From NCBI GenBank assembly GCA_003024985.2, contig PXIH01S0000047.1: 13,512 nucleotides of DNA; one strand, given 5' to 3'. How positions within the stretch are numbered: the stretch's first letter is position 1; every line of letters begins with the position of its first letter. The stretch is from Euperipatoides rowelli (taxonomy: Eukaryota; Onychophora; Udeonychophora; Euonychophora; Peripatopsidae). Both the position numbers and the translations under genes were made by a program. Of this stretch, positions 1-9,108 are shown piece after piece. Under the pieces are notes generated by a model that was not told the origin of the DNA, ran no database searches, and saw nothing but the letters and a program-made list of their open reading frames with translations.

Positions 1-300
1 TACAGATATTCATGTTTTAGCCACCCAACAAAATCTACTTAAAAGATTAATATTAGANTCTANTTTTATNAATAATAATTCCCCAAAATTAAATAAGTCA
101 ATTCCTCTACAGCTTTTATTTTTCAATTATAACTTTATACATGTTTGTACTAATTATGATAATTCTGAAGCTTGATGTTTACATTTTTCAAAATTCAATT
201 TGAAACTGCTAGAATGTTTCAATTTATGAACTTTAAAAGTGAACATTGAAATCTTGATTTATAATCACATTGTATTTATAATTAAATTTTAAGTTATCAG
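1..300. other. AT-rich non-coding DNA, no gene seen
   Basis: No open frame of note on either strand, and three N bases near the start. The only structure seen is a small inverted repeat at 186-205 (TTTCAAA / TTTGAAA with a 6-nt loop), unremarkable in DNA this AT-rich. The last eight bases, GTTATCAG at 293-300, are the left target-site duplication of the MITE that follows. Confidence 0.6.
293..300. repeat. left TSD of the 301-774 MITE
   Basis: GTTATCAG, identical to 775-782. An 8-bp duplication is the signature of hAT insertion. Confidence 0.75.
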
Positions 301-774
301 CAGGATGTACAAATCTTCCAAAAATTCAGGAGCTGGCAAAAATTGTTAGGAGCCAGGTAAGAAGTGGAAAAAGGAAAAGGGGGGGGGGGTGCACATGCAT
401 TGCTACAAAAATTAAAAAATACATATCTTTAACAATATTTAAATGGCAAATAAATTTGTCTATTTAAAAACTTGCGATATAATTTACCATGCTTATGTCC
501 AGGCATTTTTGCACTAAAAAAAAACGGTGATTAATTGCTTTTGATGGATCAAATTCTTGAAGTTCTGGACCATTCAAATTTATCATCATCAAGTTATTTT
601 AATCTTGGTAACAATTATTGATAAAACAAGAAAAACTATTTGTAACTTATGTATTTAATTTTTAGATAAACTTTATTATACTGATGTCATTGGTGAAGGT
701 CGTTAAACATTAAAATTAATATTTTTTTTTTCAGGAGCTATAGCTCCCAGGCTCCTTGAATTCATACACCCCTA
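301..774. mobile_element. hAT-type MITE, 474 bp, perfect 8-bp TSD
   Basis: The element is bounded by identical 8-bp direct repeats GTTATCAG at 293-300 and 775-782, the TSD length typical of hAT transposons. The left end reads CAGGATGTACAAAT. The right end, reverse-complemented, reads TAGGGGTGTATGAAT. With one gap the two differ only by transitions, as expected of aged terminal inverted repeats. Both ends carry subterminal AGGAGC motifs, and GGAGCTATAGCTCC near the right end (about 733-746) is a 14-bp perfect palindrome. The interior has a G run (about 380-389) and no transposase-like frame, so the element would be non-autonomous and mobilised in trans. Superfamily is inferred from TSD length and the CAGG-type terminus. 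Confidence 0.75.
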
Positions 775-782
775 GTTATCAG
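775..782. repeat. right TSD of the 301-774 MITE
   Basis: GTTATCAG, an exact copy of 293-300, directly after the terminal CACCCCTA. Confidence 0.75.
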
Positions 783-823
783 AATGATTCAATTGTTGTA
801 TTTTAAATACAAATACACCAGAG

Positions 824-885
824 CTCGATTTGAGTTGGTTTGGTTCCTAAAATATGCAATTCAAATTGAAATGACTCAAATCGAG
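824..885. repeat. fold-back with perfect 12-bp arms
   Basis: CTCGATTTGAGT at 824-835 is the exact reverse complement of ACTCAAATCGAG at 874-885, with a 38-nt loop. The arms contain a CpG and are not simple AT sequence, so chance is less likely than for most inverted repeats here. It may be a tiny fold-back element or the ends of one. No target-site duplication was recognised. Confidence 0.55.
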
Positions 886-1303
886 TATTAAATTTCCATA
901 GCAATACATTAAAATGGAAGAGATAGGTTCATGTACTATATAAAGTATTTCTTTTTTATTGTACTGGATTAAAAAAAAAAATTCCTTTTCTATACATTTT
1001 TACAGCTGCTGAAAAAATATCTCAATAAATATTCTACGATGTTTATTTGCTAATAATCTTCATGAAAAAGGTAATAAAATTATTTTAAATGAAGTGACGA
1101 CACAAATTTTATAAAATAAATTAAAAATTACAGCACTAGGATTTTCTTTTCTTTTTTTGTTAATATTTAGGCCTACTTATTAAGTGAATGACTCAATGGT
1201 TGGGAAAAAAAACAACTCAAAATGAAAAAATTGTCTTTATTTACCAACAACTCAATAACAAAATGATATATATATAGATTCTGAAATATTAATAGCATGA
1301 CAT
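886..1303. other. AT-rich non-coding DNA, no gene seen
   Basis: Homopolymer-rich sequence without a supportable gene. A TAGGCCTA palindrome lies at 1168-1175. Minus-strand openness at its right edge runs into the adjoining transposon-like sequence and has no recognisable protein features. Confidence 0.5.
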
Positions 1304-1827
1304 CAGGTTGGTACCTATAGGATGGTTTGTATGGCATAATGCCATAGGCCTCAAAGCCTAAAGGGGCCCCCATAATTTATTTTTTTAATTAAGAACCACA
1401 AAATAATGAGGTAGAATGTCTATATTACTGTATCGATATCCATTTTTTTTAAAATTAAGCTCTATTTTTAGTAATATGTTTTTTTTTTCTGTGGGAAGGG
1501 GGTAGAATAGTCAATAAAATAAACAAAGCCATTCCAATATTTATAAAATAAACTGAAATAAGTACTAAAATATGCTCTCAAAGATGAGTTCATATTATTT
1601 CAGTAAACCTTCTATAACTGTTGATAGTTCATCATAAAACGCTAAAATNTTTAGATAGGTCGAGCCTACTTTACTTCAAGTCCCTCAGATTACTCTAATT
1701 TATTGTTCAGGTGATATATTGAAATCACCAGTTTGGCTTGTTGAACATAAGATTTTAAATTATTATTTAGGGGGAGGGCCAACCAAGAAAATTTTGCTAA
1801 AGGGGCTCCATACTTGTTACGGCCCTG
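1304..1827. mobile_element. probable DNA-transposon remnant, CAGG...CCTG ends
   Basis: The right edge, reverse-complemented, begins CAGGGCCGTAAC, and the left edge begins CAGGTTGGTACC, 8 of 12 identical. Such G-rich CAGGGCCG termini are common in animal hAT-like repeats. Just inside both ends lie similar stretches, CTAAAGGGGCCCCCAT near 1357-1372 and CTAAAGGGGCTCCAT near 1797-1811, but in direct orientation, which is unusual for terminal inverted repeats. A palindrome ATGGCATAATGCCAT sits at 1331-1345. No matching 8-bp TSD is visible (left CATGACAT, right ATTATATG), so the boundaries and even the unity of the element are uncertain. Confidence 0.35.
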
Positions 1828-1853
1828 ATTATATGCCCATATATTATCTGTCT

Positions 1854-1912
1854 GAAATCTATCCAATGATGTAAATCTTCTCCAAGAAGGTTTACATCAT
1901 TGGATAGATTTC
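1854..1912. repeat. 59-nt hairpin, perfect 22-bp stem
   Basis: Bases 1854-1875 are exactly complementary to 1891-1912. Inside, CTTCT / AGAAG forms a further 5-bp stem around a CCA loop, separated from the main stem by one unpaired base on each side. A perfect stem of 22 bp with mixed composition is far beyond chance and indicates a young or maintained palindrome. It could be a very small fold-back element, a hairpin formed by replication-template switching, or a transcribed small-RNA hairpin. Perfect pairing is more typical of siRNA hairpins than of animal miRNA precursors. No promoter or function can be read from the sequence. Confidence 0.85.
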
Positions 1913-1970
1913 TGTTTCTCAACTTACATGTATGTATGGTTGACTTCAGGACTTACTCTATTCATCCATC

Positions 1971-2020
1971 CAGGGGCGGATCCAGAAAAATAATTATAGG
2001 GAGGGAGGCACCATTTTTTT
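1971..2020. mobile_element. orphan DNA-transposon end, CAGGGGCGGATCCAG
   Basis: CAGGGGCGGATCCAG followed by a G-rich tract (GGGAGGGAGG, about 1999-2008) matches the general style of hAT-like terminal inverted repeats in many animal genomes. The preceding 8 bp are CATCCATC. A one-mismatch copy, CATCCATA, lies at 2774-2781. Just left of it, on the reverse strand, CCAGTAAAATAATT matches this end's CCAGAAAAATAATT at 13 of 14. This could make an element of about 800 bp, but the outermost bases do not pair, so only the left end is called. Confidence 0.35.
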
Positions 2021-2327
2021 AATAAGCTTTTTTTTTTAAGTATACTGTAGTAATGCTGTCAAATAAAAATATTTTCATAATAGATACCGTAAATAACTTT
2101 ATTTACATTTTTATTTCAATGAGAAAATTACCTATTTTTTTTTTTAAAAAAAAAAGGATCTATAAAGCTAGGTTGTTCAGCATTTGTGAATTGGCTAATA
2201 AATACAGTAAGTAATGACCTCAGTATAAATAATAATAAAAATATTTTATTTAAATAAATGTTATAAGCAGGGAATCGAACCTGAACCGTAAAACAAAAAA
2301 AACCATTCTTTTTTCTGAACCTGAACC

Positions 2328-2439
2328 AATAAAAATTTTATTCAGGGATGCTGAAACGGAACTAAACCATTATTTTTCCCAATTGGTTTTTGATTCAATT
2401 ATGGTTCAATAATGGTTTAAGCTGAATAAAAGTTTTATT
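2328..2439. repeat. 112-nt composite fold-back
   Basis: There are two nested arm pairs. The outer pair is 2328-2345 with 2422-2439, 18 bp with one mismatch. The inner pair is AAACCATTATT at 2364-2374 with AATAATGGTTT at 2408-2418, 11 bp perfect. The nesting supports one long imperfect hairpin rather than two chance repeats. The sequence just to the left repeats a CTGAACC(T)GAACC-like motif (about 2278-2287 and 2315-2327). It may be a small fold-back transposon, but no TSD is evident. Confidence 0.55.
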
Positions 2440-3762
2440 ATATAATATTGACTTATTAAATTTGTAGTTATAACTTTATAACATGTAAAGTGATCTATGT
2501 GAAATTGTCTAACTTCCTGACTATGAACAAATATCTCTTGAATCCTTTGAAAAAGCTGAAGCCATCAAGTATTAAGGTCATCAGGGTCTTCACTAAAGCT
2601 CTTTGGTTAATGGGGGGAGGGAAACCTGCAAATTACCAAATCAATAAAAAAAATCCAACTTTAAAACATTATTTTCTTAATTGGAAACCAACAAGTGATG
2701 TATAATATAATTAAAGTTAGCATTTTTATACAGCCTACAAGGTTAATTCAATCAATTATTTTACTGGTGAGTACATCCATAATCCAAACTGCTTCTATAC
2801 TTCTAAAATTCTGGAGGGAACAGTTTTGTATCAACAGGGATATTTAATGGAGCCTTGAAAGGCCAGGCCATGGGCCAGACTGTATAGATCTAATAGTAGA
2901 CTAAATATAACCTAGAGTATGCAATGTTTTAATTGATTAGTTCAGTATATTATAGGTTACAGTATTGTGTTTTACTATTGAGTGTATTATCAATATAATT
3001 TAATGAGTAAATCATTATTATGAAAAGAGGTAGTTTCTTAGTTTCCTCACATTCAAATCTACAAGTTCTTTTTCATTAATTAAACAAAAAAGGTAACCTA
3101 AGCTATGTATTAAATTCTGAATGTATTTTTTTTTTCATAGTAAAACAATAAAAGTATGTAGCTGCTGTATTAAATTTGTGCATTTTATTTTCATTATAAA
3201 ATCAGTAAATTAAAAATTGGAATTTTACGAATTTAAAATTGGATTTTTTTTTCCAGCATTCAAAATGCATTTTTTGGTAGCTTATATGCCTCTAATATGG
3301 CAACATTTAACATCTGTTTCCGCCTAAATTAATGTGCGACGGATCAAAGAAAATTACTGTAAGTAAGGAGGAGCATTTGAAAAAAATCAATTGTTTGAAG
3401 TTCACCATCTGATGTTTGGTTGTAGCACTGAAATCAAGCTAAAGCTAGACACTCTTTTGCAAAGACCCGTGCAATTCTGCAGAGGAAATAAAATAAGATT
3501 TGTTTTTTTGTCCAAACATTGAGAGAACAATCTACAGTACATTGAGAATGATCAACCAGAAGACTCAGAAGTTGCGTACACGGTACTGCTATTTAGTAAT
3601 ATTTTACTTTGAACATATGTGCTTGCAAAGTTATTTTAAAAAAATGAAGGGACAAAATTGTATGAATTTAATTCAAATTATATCTATTTTTAAAACATTG
3701 TACAAATATGTTGTGAAATTTCAAGTCATGTTTTTTTTTTTTGTTCTTCCTAATATTATAGA
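2440..3762. other. intergenic or intronic DNA, no supportable gene
   Basis: AT-rich sequence with T runs. Short open frames at 2490-2705 and 3500-3826 (+) are low-complexity, match no recognised family, and the second runs across the insertion boundary of the MITE at 3771, which argues against a real gene. The stretch 3320-3600 is somewhat less AT-biased and could be unique host sequence. Confidence 0.5.
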
Positions 3763-3770
3763 GATTTTGG
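3763..3770. repeat. left TSD of the 3771-4593 MITE
   Basis: GATTTTGG, differing from CATTTTGG at 4594-4601 only in the first base. Confidence 0.7.
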
Positions 3771-4593
3771 CAGAGCTTAGAAAACTACTTTTAAAAAGTA
3801 GTGAACTACATTACTATCACTTATAGACAAGTAGCTAACAGTTCAATAACTACATTTTTTTTTTGAAAAGTAGTTAACTACAACTACTTTACAAAAGTAA
3901 TTTTTCAAAAAAATACTTTATAGGCCTAAATCAGCATTTTGTAAATAGATGTTTGTAAATACAGTAGGCCTACATCAAAATAAGTATGTACAGTATATAT
4001 TGTATAACACATATTAAAAATGATATGCTGAATACTTAGATAATAATAGTATTTTATTTCTAAAAGGTTTGCCATTAATCATGAAATTTTAATTAATTAT
4101 AATTTTTTTTTTAAATTATAATAAATATGAAATATGCCAAGAAAGTATTAATGGTACATTAGTAGTCTCTTTACTTTATTTAAAGATCCAATAGGCCTAT
4201 GTTCTTCATACATAATAATTGGGAATAATTTTATGGCTTCAAGATCAAAAGGGTTGTACTGTGTTTGATAATGTACAGCACATCATCTGACATCACGAAA
4301 ACATTGCGTACCGGTAGTGAAAACTGTTCTTAAAATAATTTCTTGTTAGGTAATAGAAAACATATGTTGTGTTGGTTTTACTTATCTGTGTTTATTTCCA
4401 GAAGAAAATTAATTATTGCTTATATGGAATATAAAAGTAGTGAAAATATATCACTGCAACTACTTTTTTTTTGTAGTGGACTACAAATAAAACTACTCTA
4501 CAGTAAATGTAGTGAAATACTCAGTCACTACTCAAACAAGTAGTGTGCTACAGTAGTGGCACACTACAAGTAGTGCACTACTTCCGAACTTTG
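3771..4593. mobile_element. hAT-type MITE, 823 bp, AGTAGT subterminal arrays
   Basis: The left end reads CAGAGCTTAGAA. The right end, reverse-complemented, reads CAAAGTTCGGAA. Eight of 12 bases match and all four differences are transitions. Flanking 8-mers GATTTTGG (3763-3770) and CATTTTGG (4594-4601) match at 7 of 8, the hAT TSD length. Both subterminal zones (about 3780-3900 and 4435-4590) are packed with ACTAC/AGTAG in both orientations, the kind of array hAT transposases bind. Inside are two hairpins (GTAGTGTG 4540-4547 with CACACTAC 4560-4567; 4096-4105 with 4113-4122) and three TAGGCCTA palindromes. No transposase-like frame is seen, so it is non-autonomous. Confidence 0.8.
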
Positions 4594-4601
4594 CATTTTG
4601 G
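4594..4601. repeat. right TSD of the 3771-4593 MITE
   Basis: CATTTTGG, 7 of 8 identical to the 8-mer immediately left of the element. Confidence 0.7.
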
Positions 4602-6460
4602 ATATTGACTATGAAAATTAAGTAGCCTGAACAAAAACTCAAGAAGCAATTTAATGCAAATTGCCAATTGGTGTCCCATTTTCCAGGCCTGAGGTTGCAG
4701 GAAGATTTTAAAATAAATGCATCGCTGTGAATATTAAAATGATTTGATGTTGTTTAGGGTACTAAAATAGAATCTTATCAATAAATGATTACAGATAATC
4801 AGTCTTTTCATATGTAAATCAATAAAAGTAAAATATCCTTTACAGTAGACTGTGCAATTCTGATTACTACAACTATAAAATTCTTAGAAGCCATAGTGTT
4901 CCATCCACTGCAAATTATCTAGCTAAAGGTGTTTTAGCAAATATGCTATTGTATATAGCCAACAAACAGTTTTAGATTTTTTAATTGTTTATAAATTCTG
5001 TTTTTTGTTTTTTTTTTGTACAGAAGTAGGCTATATCTTGTTTAATGTATGTTTGTAAAGTATGTGAAATATCTAACATTGGATGTTAAATCTGATTTAC
5101 TTTCATAAATCGTTTGGAATGGGAGCATAACAAAAGAATACTAGTAAATGTAGCCTATATAATAGTTTCAACCAAAATACATTGGTGACAGTGTACATTT
5201 TAAGGTAAATGTTGGAAAGAGAAGTTATGTTCCAGATAATAAATTCACATTTTATCTATGCAAGTGGCATATGTAAAAATTTAGCAATAGACAAGGGCTT
5301 TGACTAAAAACTCTAGAGGGGAGGGGAAGACATGGCCACAAGATTTTGTAGGAGGTCGAGTAATTCAGGTTAACTCATTGGTATTGTAGAGGGTTAGTGA
5401 AGAGACTCCATCTGAGAAATTTTTAAAATTTTATTTTAATAAGTCTATTTTTTTTTTAAATTTAGATTGTCCATTTGATCATTTATTTTAATAAGTTTTT
5501 TAATTGAAAAGTGATAGTACCAAAATAATTACTAATTATTTATTTAATGAGTTTTTATGCTAATCAGCAGTTTGAATTATTACTACTGTATTTATTTTAA
5601 TCTGATTAACTGACGAACTGTTATTAATTAACAGCAGACAAACAAATATGTATAAATGTGCAATATTAAAGGATGTTAAAAATTTAATTTTTAGTTTAAA
5701 TTGTTAATTTTTTTTTTTTTAATAAAAGTGGATCTATATTAATATAAAAATGCAAATATACTTATGCATTATTATATTTTAATTAATATTTTTTTTTTTT
5801 TTTTCAGGAAGGGGTGAGTGACAAAATAGCCTAATCCAACTTTGGAGACATCCCTCACATAAATGTCTAAATTATTGTATATTGTCTAAGTTGGCGGTAT
5901 CTTCACCAATATAAGTACTGCTCCAGATCCAGAAAATTTTGTAGACATATTAACACAGTACCGGTATATACAATACAGAGTTCAAAAGAAACAAAAAAAA
6001 ATGAAGCCACATGTGATTTTTATTTTAAAAAAAATAAATTATAGAAGTGAAGGCTGGGGCTGTAGCTATTGATCTATTTTTTTTTTTTTTTTTTTTTTGT
6101 TTTAATTACTTAATACTGATGTTTGATCATTTTTGTTATGCGTGAATTTTTATTCATTAAAAATCAAAATTAATAAAAAGTTTTCAAACAAATTTTAGTG
6201 GGTGGAACACAGACCGCCCTCAATTTCTACAAAAGCAAAAACACATGCCAGCAGGTTCAATTTTTTAACTAAACGAAGTTCCCAATAAGTACTACAGTAT
6301 CATTCATTATGATAAAAAACATGTTTAAAATATCTTTAAGGTATTAAGGTACTATTTCAAGATTATGTTTTTAAACTTCAGATAGTACATTTCCCAACTT
6401 GCAATGCGCTACATGTTATTCAATAAACCAACAGTAAATAAATCAAATTTATATTCTTTA
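4602..6460. other. featureless AT-rich DNA with long T runs
   Basis: No gene or bounded mobile element could be supported. Long T tracts occur near 5708-5720, 5790-5804 and 6077-6098; these could be reverse-oriented poly(A) tails of old retrocopies, but no body or TSD was recognised. A G-rich patch at 5318-5329 and another at 5806-5816 might be eroded transposon ends. A small hairpin (CTGTTA / TAACAG, near 5618-5634) is minor. CpG is very scarce, about 4 in 4621-5620. Confidence 0.5.
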
Positions 6461-7510
6461 TTCAACCCAACCGTTATTCAATTTTCTTGATGCTCTCACC
6501 TCTACTCCGTTCAATAACTACTTAATCTTTATCTTTCATAATTATTGAAGATTTTTTAAAATTAACCTGTTTCGGGAAATGCAATAAAAGGTCACCGGAA
6601 ATATTAATTTAATTAACTTGAATTTCACAGCAAGATAACCGAATATTTTTTATAGATATACATTTAAAATTTTAAGGACATTGAAATGTTAAGTAGGCTA
6701 GACACATCAAGTCCGTTTTTTTTTTCACCCATAACTTACAACAAACCAACAACACACAGTAGCAAACAAATCGAGGGTAGCATCTGCATCTTTCACATAA
6801 AGCTAGATAATCACTTTCAAGTTTCCGTCGGTCGTGAAAGGAGTATTTGTCAAGGACTTATCATACATTTTTACATTAAACTTTGTCAACATTATGAGAG
6901 AAAAAAACAAAATATATAAGCAGTATTATTTAACAAAATACTATTCAATATAAATTATAAGATATTGATTTCAACAATTGTTTATTTCACTGCCGGTAAG
7001 CTAGCAGATAAACTTAGCTCAATGTTGCGAGCATAGGAAAAATAAGATACGGTATCAATATTTTTATCAACAACATGGGAAAAAAAAAGATGAAAGAAAC
7101 ATACAGTACATAATTTGAAAATCACCTACCTGGAAACCTTTTNGCAAGCACTGCTAAATACTGCGAAATAATTCGAAAAAATAAAATAATAATATAAATC
7201 CAAGATTGTAAAAGTCTATCATCAACATCGGCTGCTTGCTTTAACAGCCATTTTCTTTAGTCTCATTCGATAACGAGGCTCAAGTATTTTATAGGAATCT
7301 ATTAATGTTATTGCCGTAATCGCTCTACTCTATAACTATAAATTATCAACTTATATAATAATAATAAAGCTTTTATTTGAAAAATCTACTAATTTAATAA
7401 CAGATGGAAAATACATTAAAAGGATTAATGCTAAGATGTCAAAAAAAAAAAAAAAAAAGCCGCCGAAGTAATTTAATCTGCATCCCATTTTTTTTTAATG
7501 TAAAAAAGAG
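6461..7510. promoter_or_regulatory. CpG-enriched zone, possible promoter region
   Basis: By eye there are about 22 CpG dinucleotides between 6461 and 7470, against about 4 in 4621-5620 and about 3 in 2161-3160, although all three stretches are similarly AT-rich. Recognisable transposon sequence is absent here. In animals with germline methylation, retained CpG marks sequence that stays unmethylated, typically around transcription starts. No TATA box or initiator is claimed. A candidate first exon on the minus strand (near 7131-7290) lies inside the zone. It could instead simply be unique sequence under constraint, or a more recent insertion. Confidence 0.35.
7131..7290 (-). other. weak candidate 5' exon with strong splice donor
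   Basis: Read on the minus strand, an exon-like stretch ends CCAG at 7130 and is followed by GTAGGTG, matching the donor consensus CAG|GTRAGT at 8 of 9 positions. Upstream on that strand, an ATG at 7251-7249 in the context AAAGAAAATGG opens only nine codons (MAVKASSRC) before TGA, so if transcribed it would be a short upstream frame in a leader exon rather than the main start. The left limit of the exon is arbitrary. The setting in the CpG-rich zone supports the idea, but no downstream coding exon was found in the window. Confidence 0.2.
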
Positions 7511-8116
7511 AAACTCGAAGTAAAGAAATTTTATTAATATAGCCTATAATTGCATTTTATTGTAAATTTCAATTTTGATAGACTTCATTCAGCATTATCT
7601 TTTATTTAAATTATTATAATTAGTAATATTTCAATTGTTATTAATACTAAAACTTTTTAACTATAAGCTATTGATCAATAAGTGAATGAAACTTAAAGGT
7701 CTGCTACAATCAATATAAGTTTAATAGGGATACTAGGGATTTATTCAGGGTAATTGTAAATTGAAATGTTGTTTTGTTATTTAATTAAATTCTGCCTAGG
7801 AAAATCGAAGTTTTTTTAAGCAACCTTTATTCAAACAATGTTATTACATAAAATAAAAGATTATAAAGGCATTAGAAATTACAAATTAACAAAGTTTATT
7901 ACATCTTCACTTTTCAAATTGATTATTTGCCACAAAATGTATATAATATAAATCAGAATATTCACTATATTCGGAATACTATTAATTCAATATTAATTTA
8001 TAATAAATTAAATCTTAAATAATAATATTATGCCTCTGCTGAATTGAAATTAATTAGATTGCAGATAAAATTATACCAAATAAATAAATAAACCAAATAA
8101 AAGAAAAATTTTGACT
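7511..8116. other. AT-rich non-coding DNA, no gene seen
   Basis: Highly AT-rich, with no long frame and no bounded element. Short inverted repeats here are of the kind expected by chance from composition. Confidence 0.5.
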
Positions 8117-8169
8117 GGCACTGGGTTTACTATAGTGATTATTTCTAATTGTACTCATTATTATTTTAG
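8117..8169 (+). repeat. 53-bp direct repeat, copy 1
   Basis: Identical to 9109-9161 at 51 of 53 positions. It starts GGCACTGGG and ends TATTTTAG. Flanks differ between the copies: this one is preceded by TTGACT and followed by ATTTTATTTG, with no splice-site consensus on either side. It may be the 5' end of one of two tandem LINE-related insertions, or a block copied from a spliced transcript. Confidence 0.85.
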
Positions 8170-8858
8170 ATTTTATTTGCTGCGGAATTGACATCTCAAG
8201 CAGTGGAAAATCAAACCAAGTTGGAATAATATTTGCAAATAGACTTGCTGACCAATGCTTTGTATTTTAATTTATTCAGTTTAATTATGATTTTTATTTT
8301 ATTATTTTCTGCACAGTTTATATATTTAGTACTGATCTGTTGGAACTCAATATCTCAGTGGATATTACTTGGGAACAATCAATACGTCNGTTCCTAATCG
8401 GATGTCTAGGTGATTATCNTGGCCTGTTGAAGAACTATTTNTTATATACCTGTTGCAATGTTTCTTATTATATAGAAAATGATTATCCATAAGCCTGGAT
8501 TTATCATGGATTTAATTTCCCTCTTTTAGTTACAATTNTAATAATATGATTTTCTGAGATAATTGTCGATCGCAAATGATTCATTTTGTCTTCAATTGAC
8601 TAACGTTTGGTTAAAATGGTGACGACTCAAGGCCTTTATCTATGTAGCTTCATACAAAGGCATATAGGCTAATGGATACCATCTGGACTGTTCAAGCGGG
8701 TTTTTATTTTTAATCATTATAACAAGATGTATAAATGTTTCCACCTGGTGTATGACTATATCTAAACTATAATGGTTGTGATATATGGTTCATCAACTTG
8801 TCATCGGCAATTCTCAATTACTGTTTCTAATGAAGTTATTATTTGGAAATATTGTAAA
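8170..8858 (+). other. possible body of a LINE-related insertion, unrecognised
   Basis: This stretch lies between direct repeat copy 1 and the LINE-like 3' end at 8859-9055. A plus-strand frame without a start codon is open from about 8271 to about 8490 (roughly 73 codons) but resembles nothing I recognise. If 8117-9055 is one insertion, this would be its interior, either a non-coding short derivative or an eroded coding part. Several N bases (8388-8538) limit reading. Confidence 0.25.
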
Positions 8859-9055
8859 TAAGACCCATATCCTTAGGGGCTAGGGTCTTATATTTGATAA
8901 TGAAAATTTCAATTTAATTTCATGTAAATATTATTATTTTGAAAGTTGATCGCTAATATTTGTTGCAGAATCTGACTATAGCGATCTATTATGTATATAT
9001 TTAATATATGTTTTCTTTTATGAGTTTATTCAATAAACGTAATAATAATAATAAT
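8859..9055 (+). mobile_element. LINE-like 3' terminus: stem-loop, AATAAA, (AAT)5 tail
   Basis: TAAGACCC at 8859-8866 pairs perfectly with GGGTCTTA at 8883-8890 around a 16-nt loop. Then come an AATAAA at 9032-9037 and a tail of AAT repeats at 9041-9055. A 3' stem-loop plus a short tandem-repeat tail instead of poly(A) is typical of several non-LTR retrotransposon groups such as I and CR1 relatives. Right after it, from 9109, the 53-bp repeat recurs and a LINE ORF1 begins, so two insertions in tandem are plausible. No TSD was found. Confidence 0.4.
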
Positions 9056-9108
9056 TTAGCATATGACCGGCAGAATATAAAAGCAATGAACAATTAGCCA
9101 TTTTTACA

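Noticed and set aside
1173-1373. 66-codon minus-strand open frame
   Set aside because: It runs through the transposon-like end at 1304 and its GGGGCCCCC stretch, with no recognisable family or domain.
2490-2705. 71-codon plus-strand open frame
   Set aside because: Lys/Asn/Leu-rich, not recognised, and no splice or promoter context; chance openness is the simplest reading. The antisense strand is also open for about 35 codons.
3500-3826. 108-codon plus-strand open frame, the second longest in the window
   Set aside because: It includes a poly-Phe run encoded by a T tract and crosses the MITE insertion boundary at 3771, so it cannot be an ancestral gene as it stands.
4343-4543. 66-codon frame inside the 823-bp MITE
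   Set aside because: No transposase motif; its end is made of the ACTAC/AGTAG array.
6686-6919. 77-codon frame in the CpG-rich zone
   Set aside because: A Phe run from a T tract and no domain. Considered as a host exon, but nothing supports it beyond its location.
9041-9055. (AAT)5 as a plain microsatellite
   Set aside because: Possible, but the AATAAA and the stem-loop directly upstream make a LINE tail the better reading. The similar (AAT)5 at 10385-10399 lacks such context and is left as a microsatellite.
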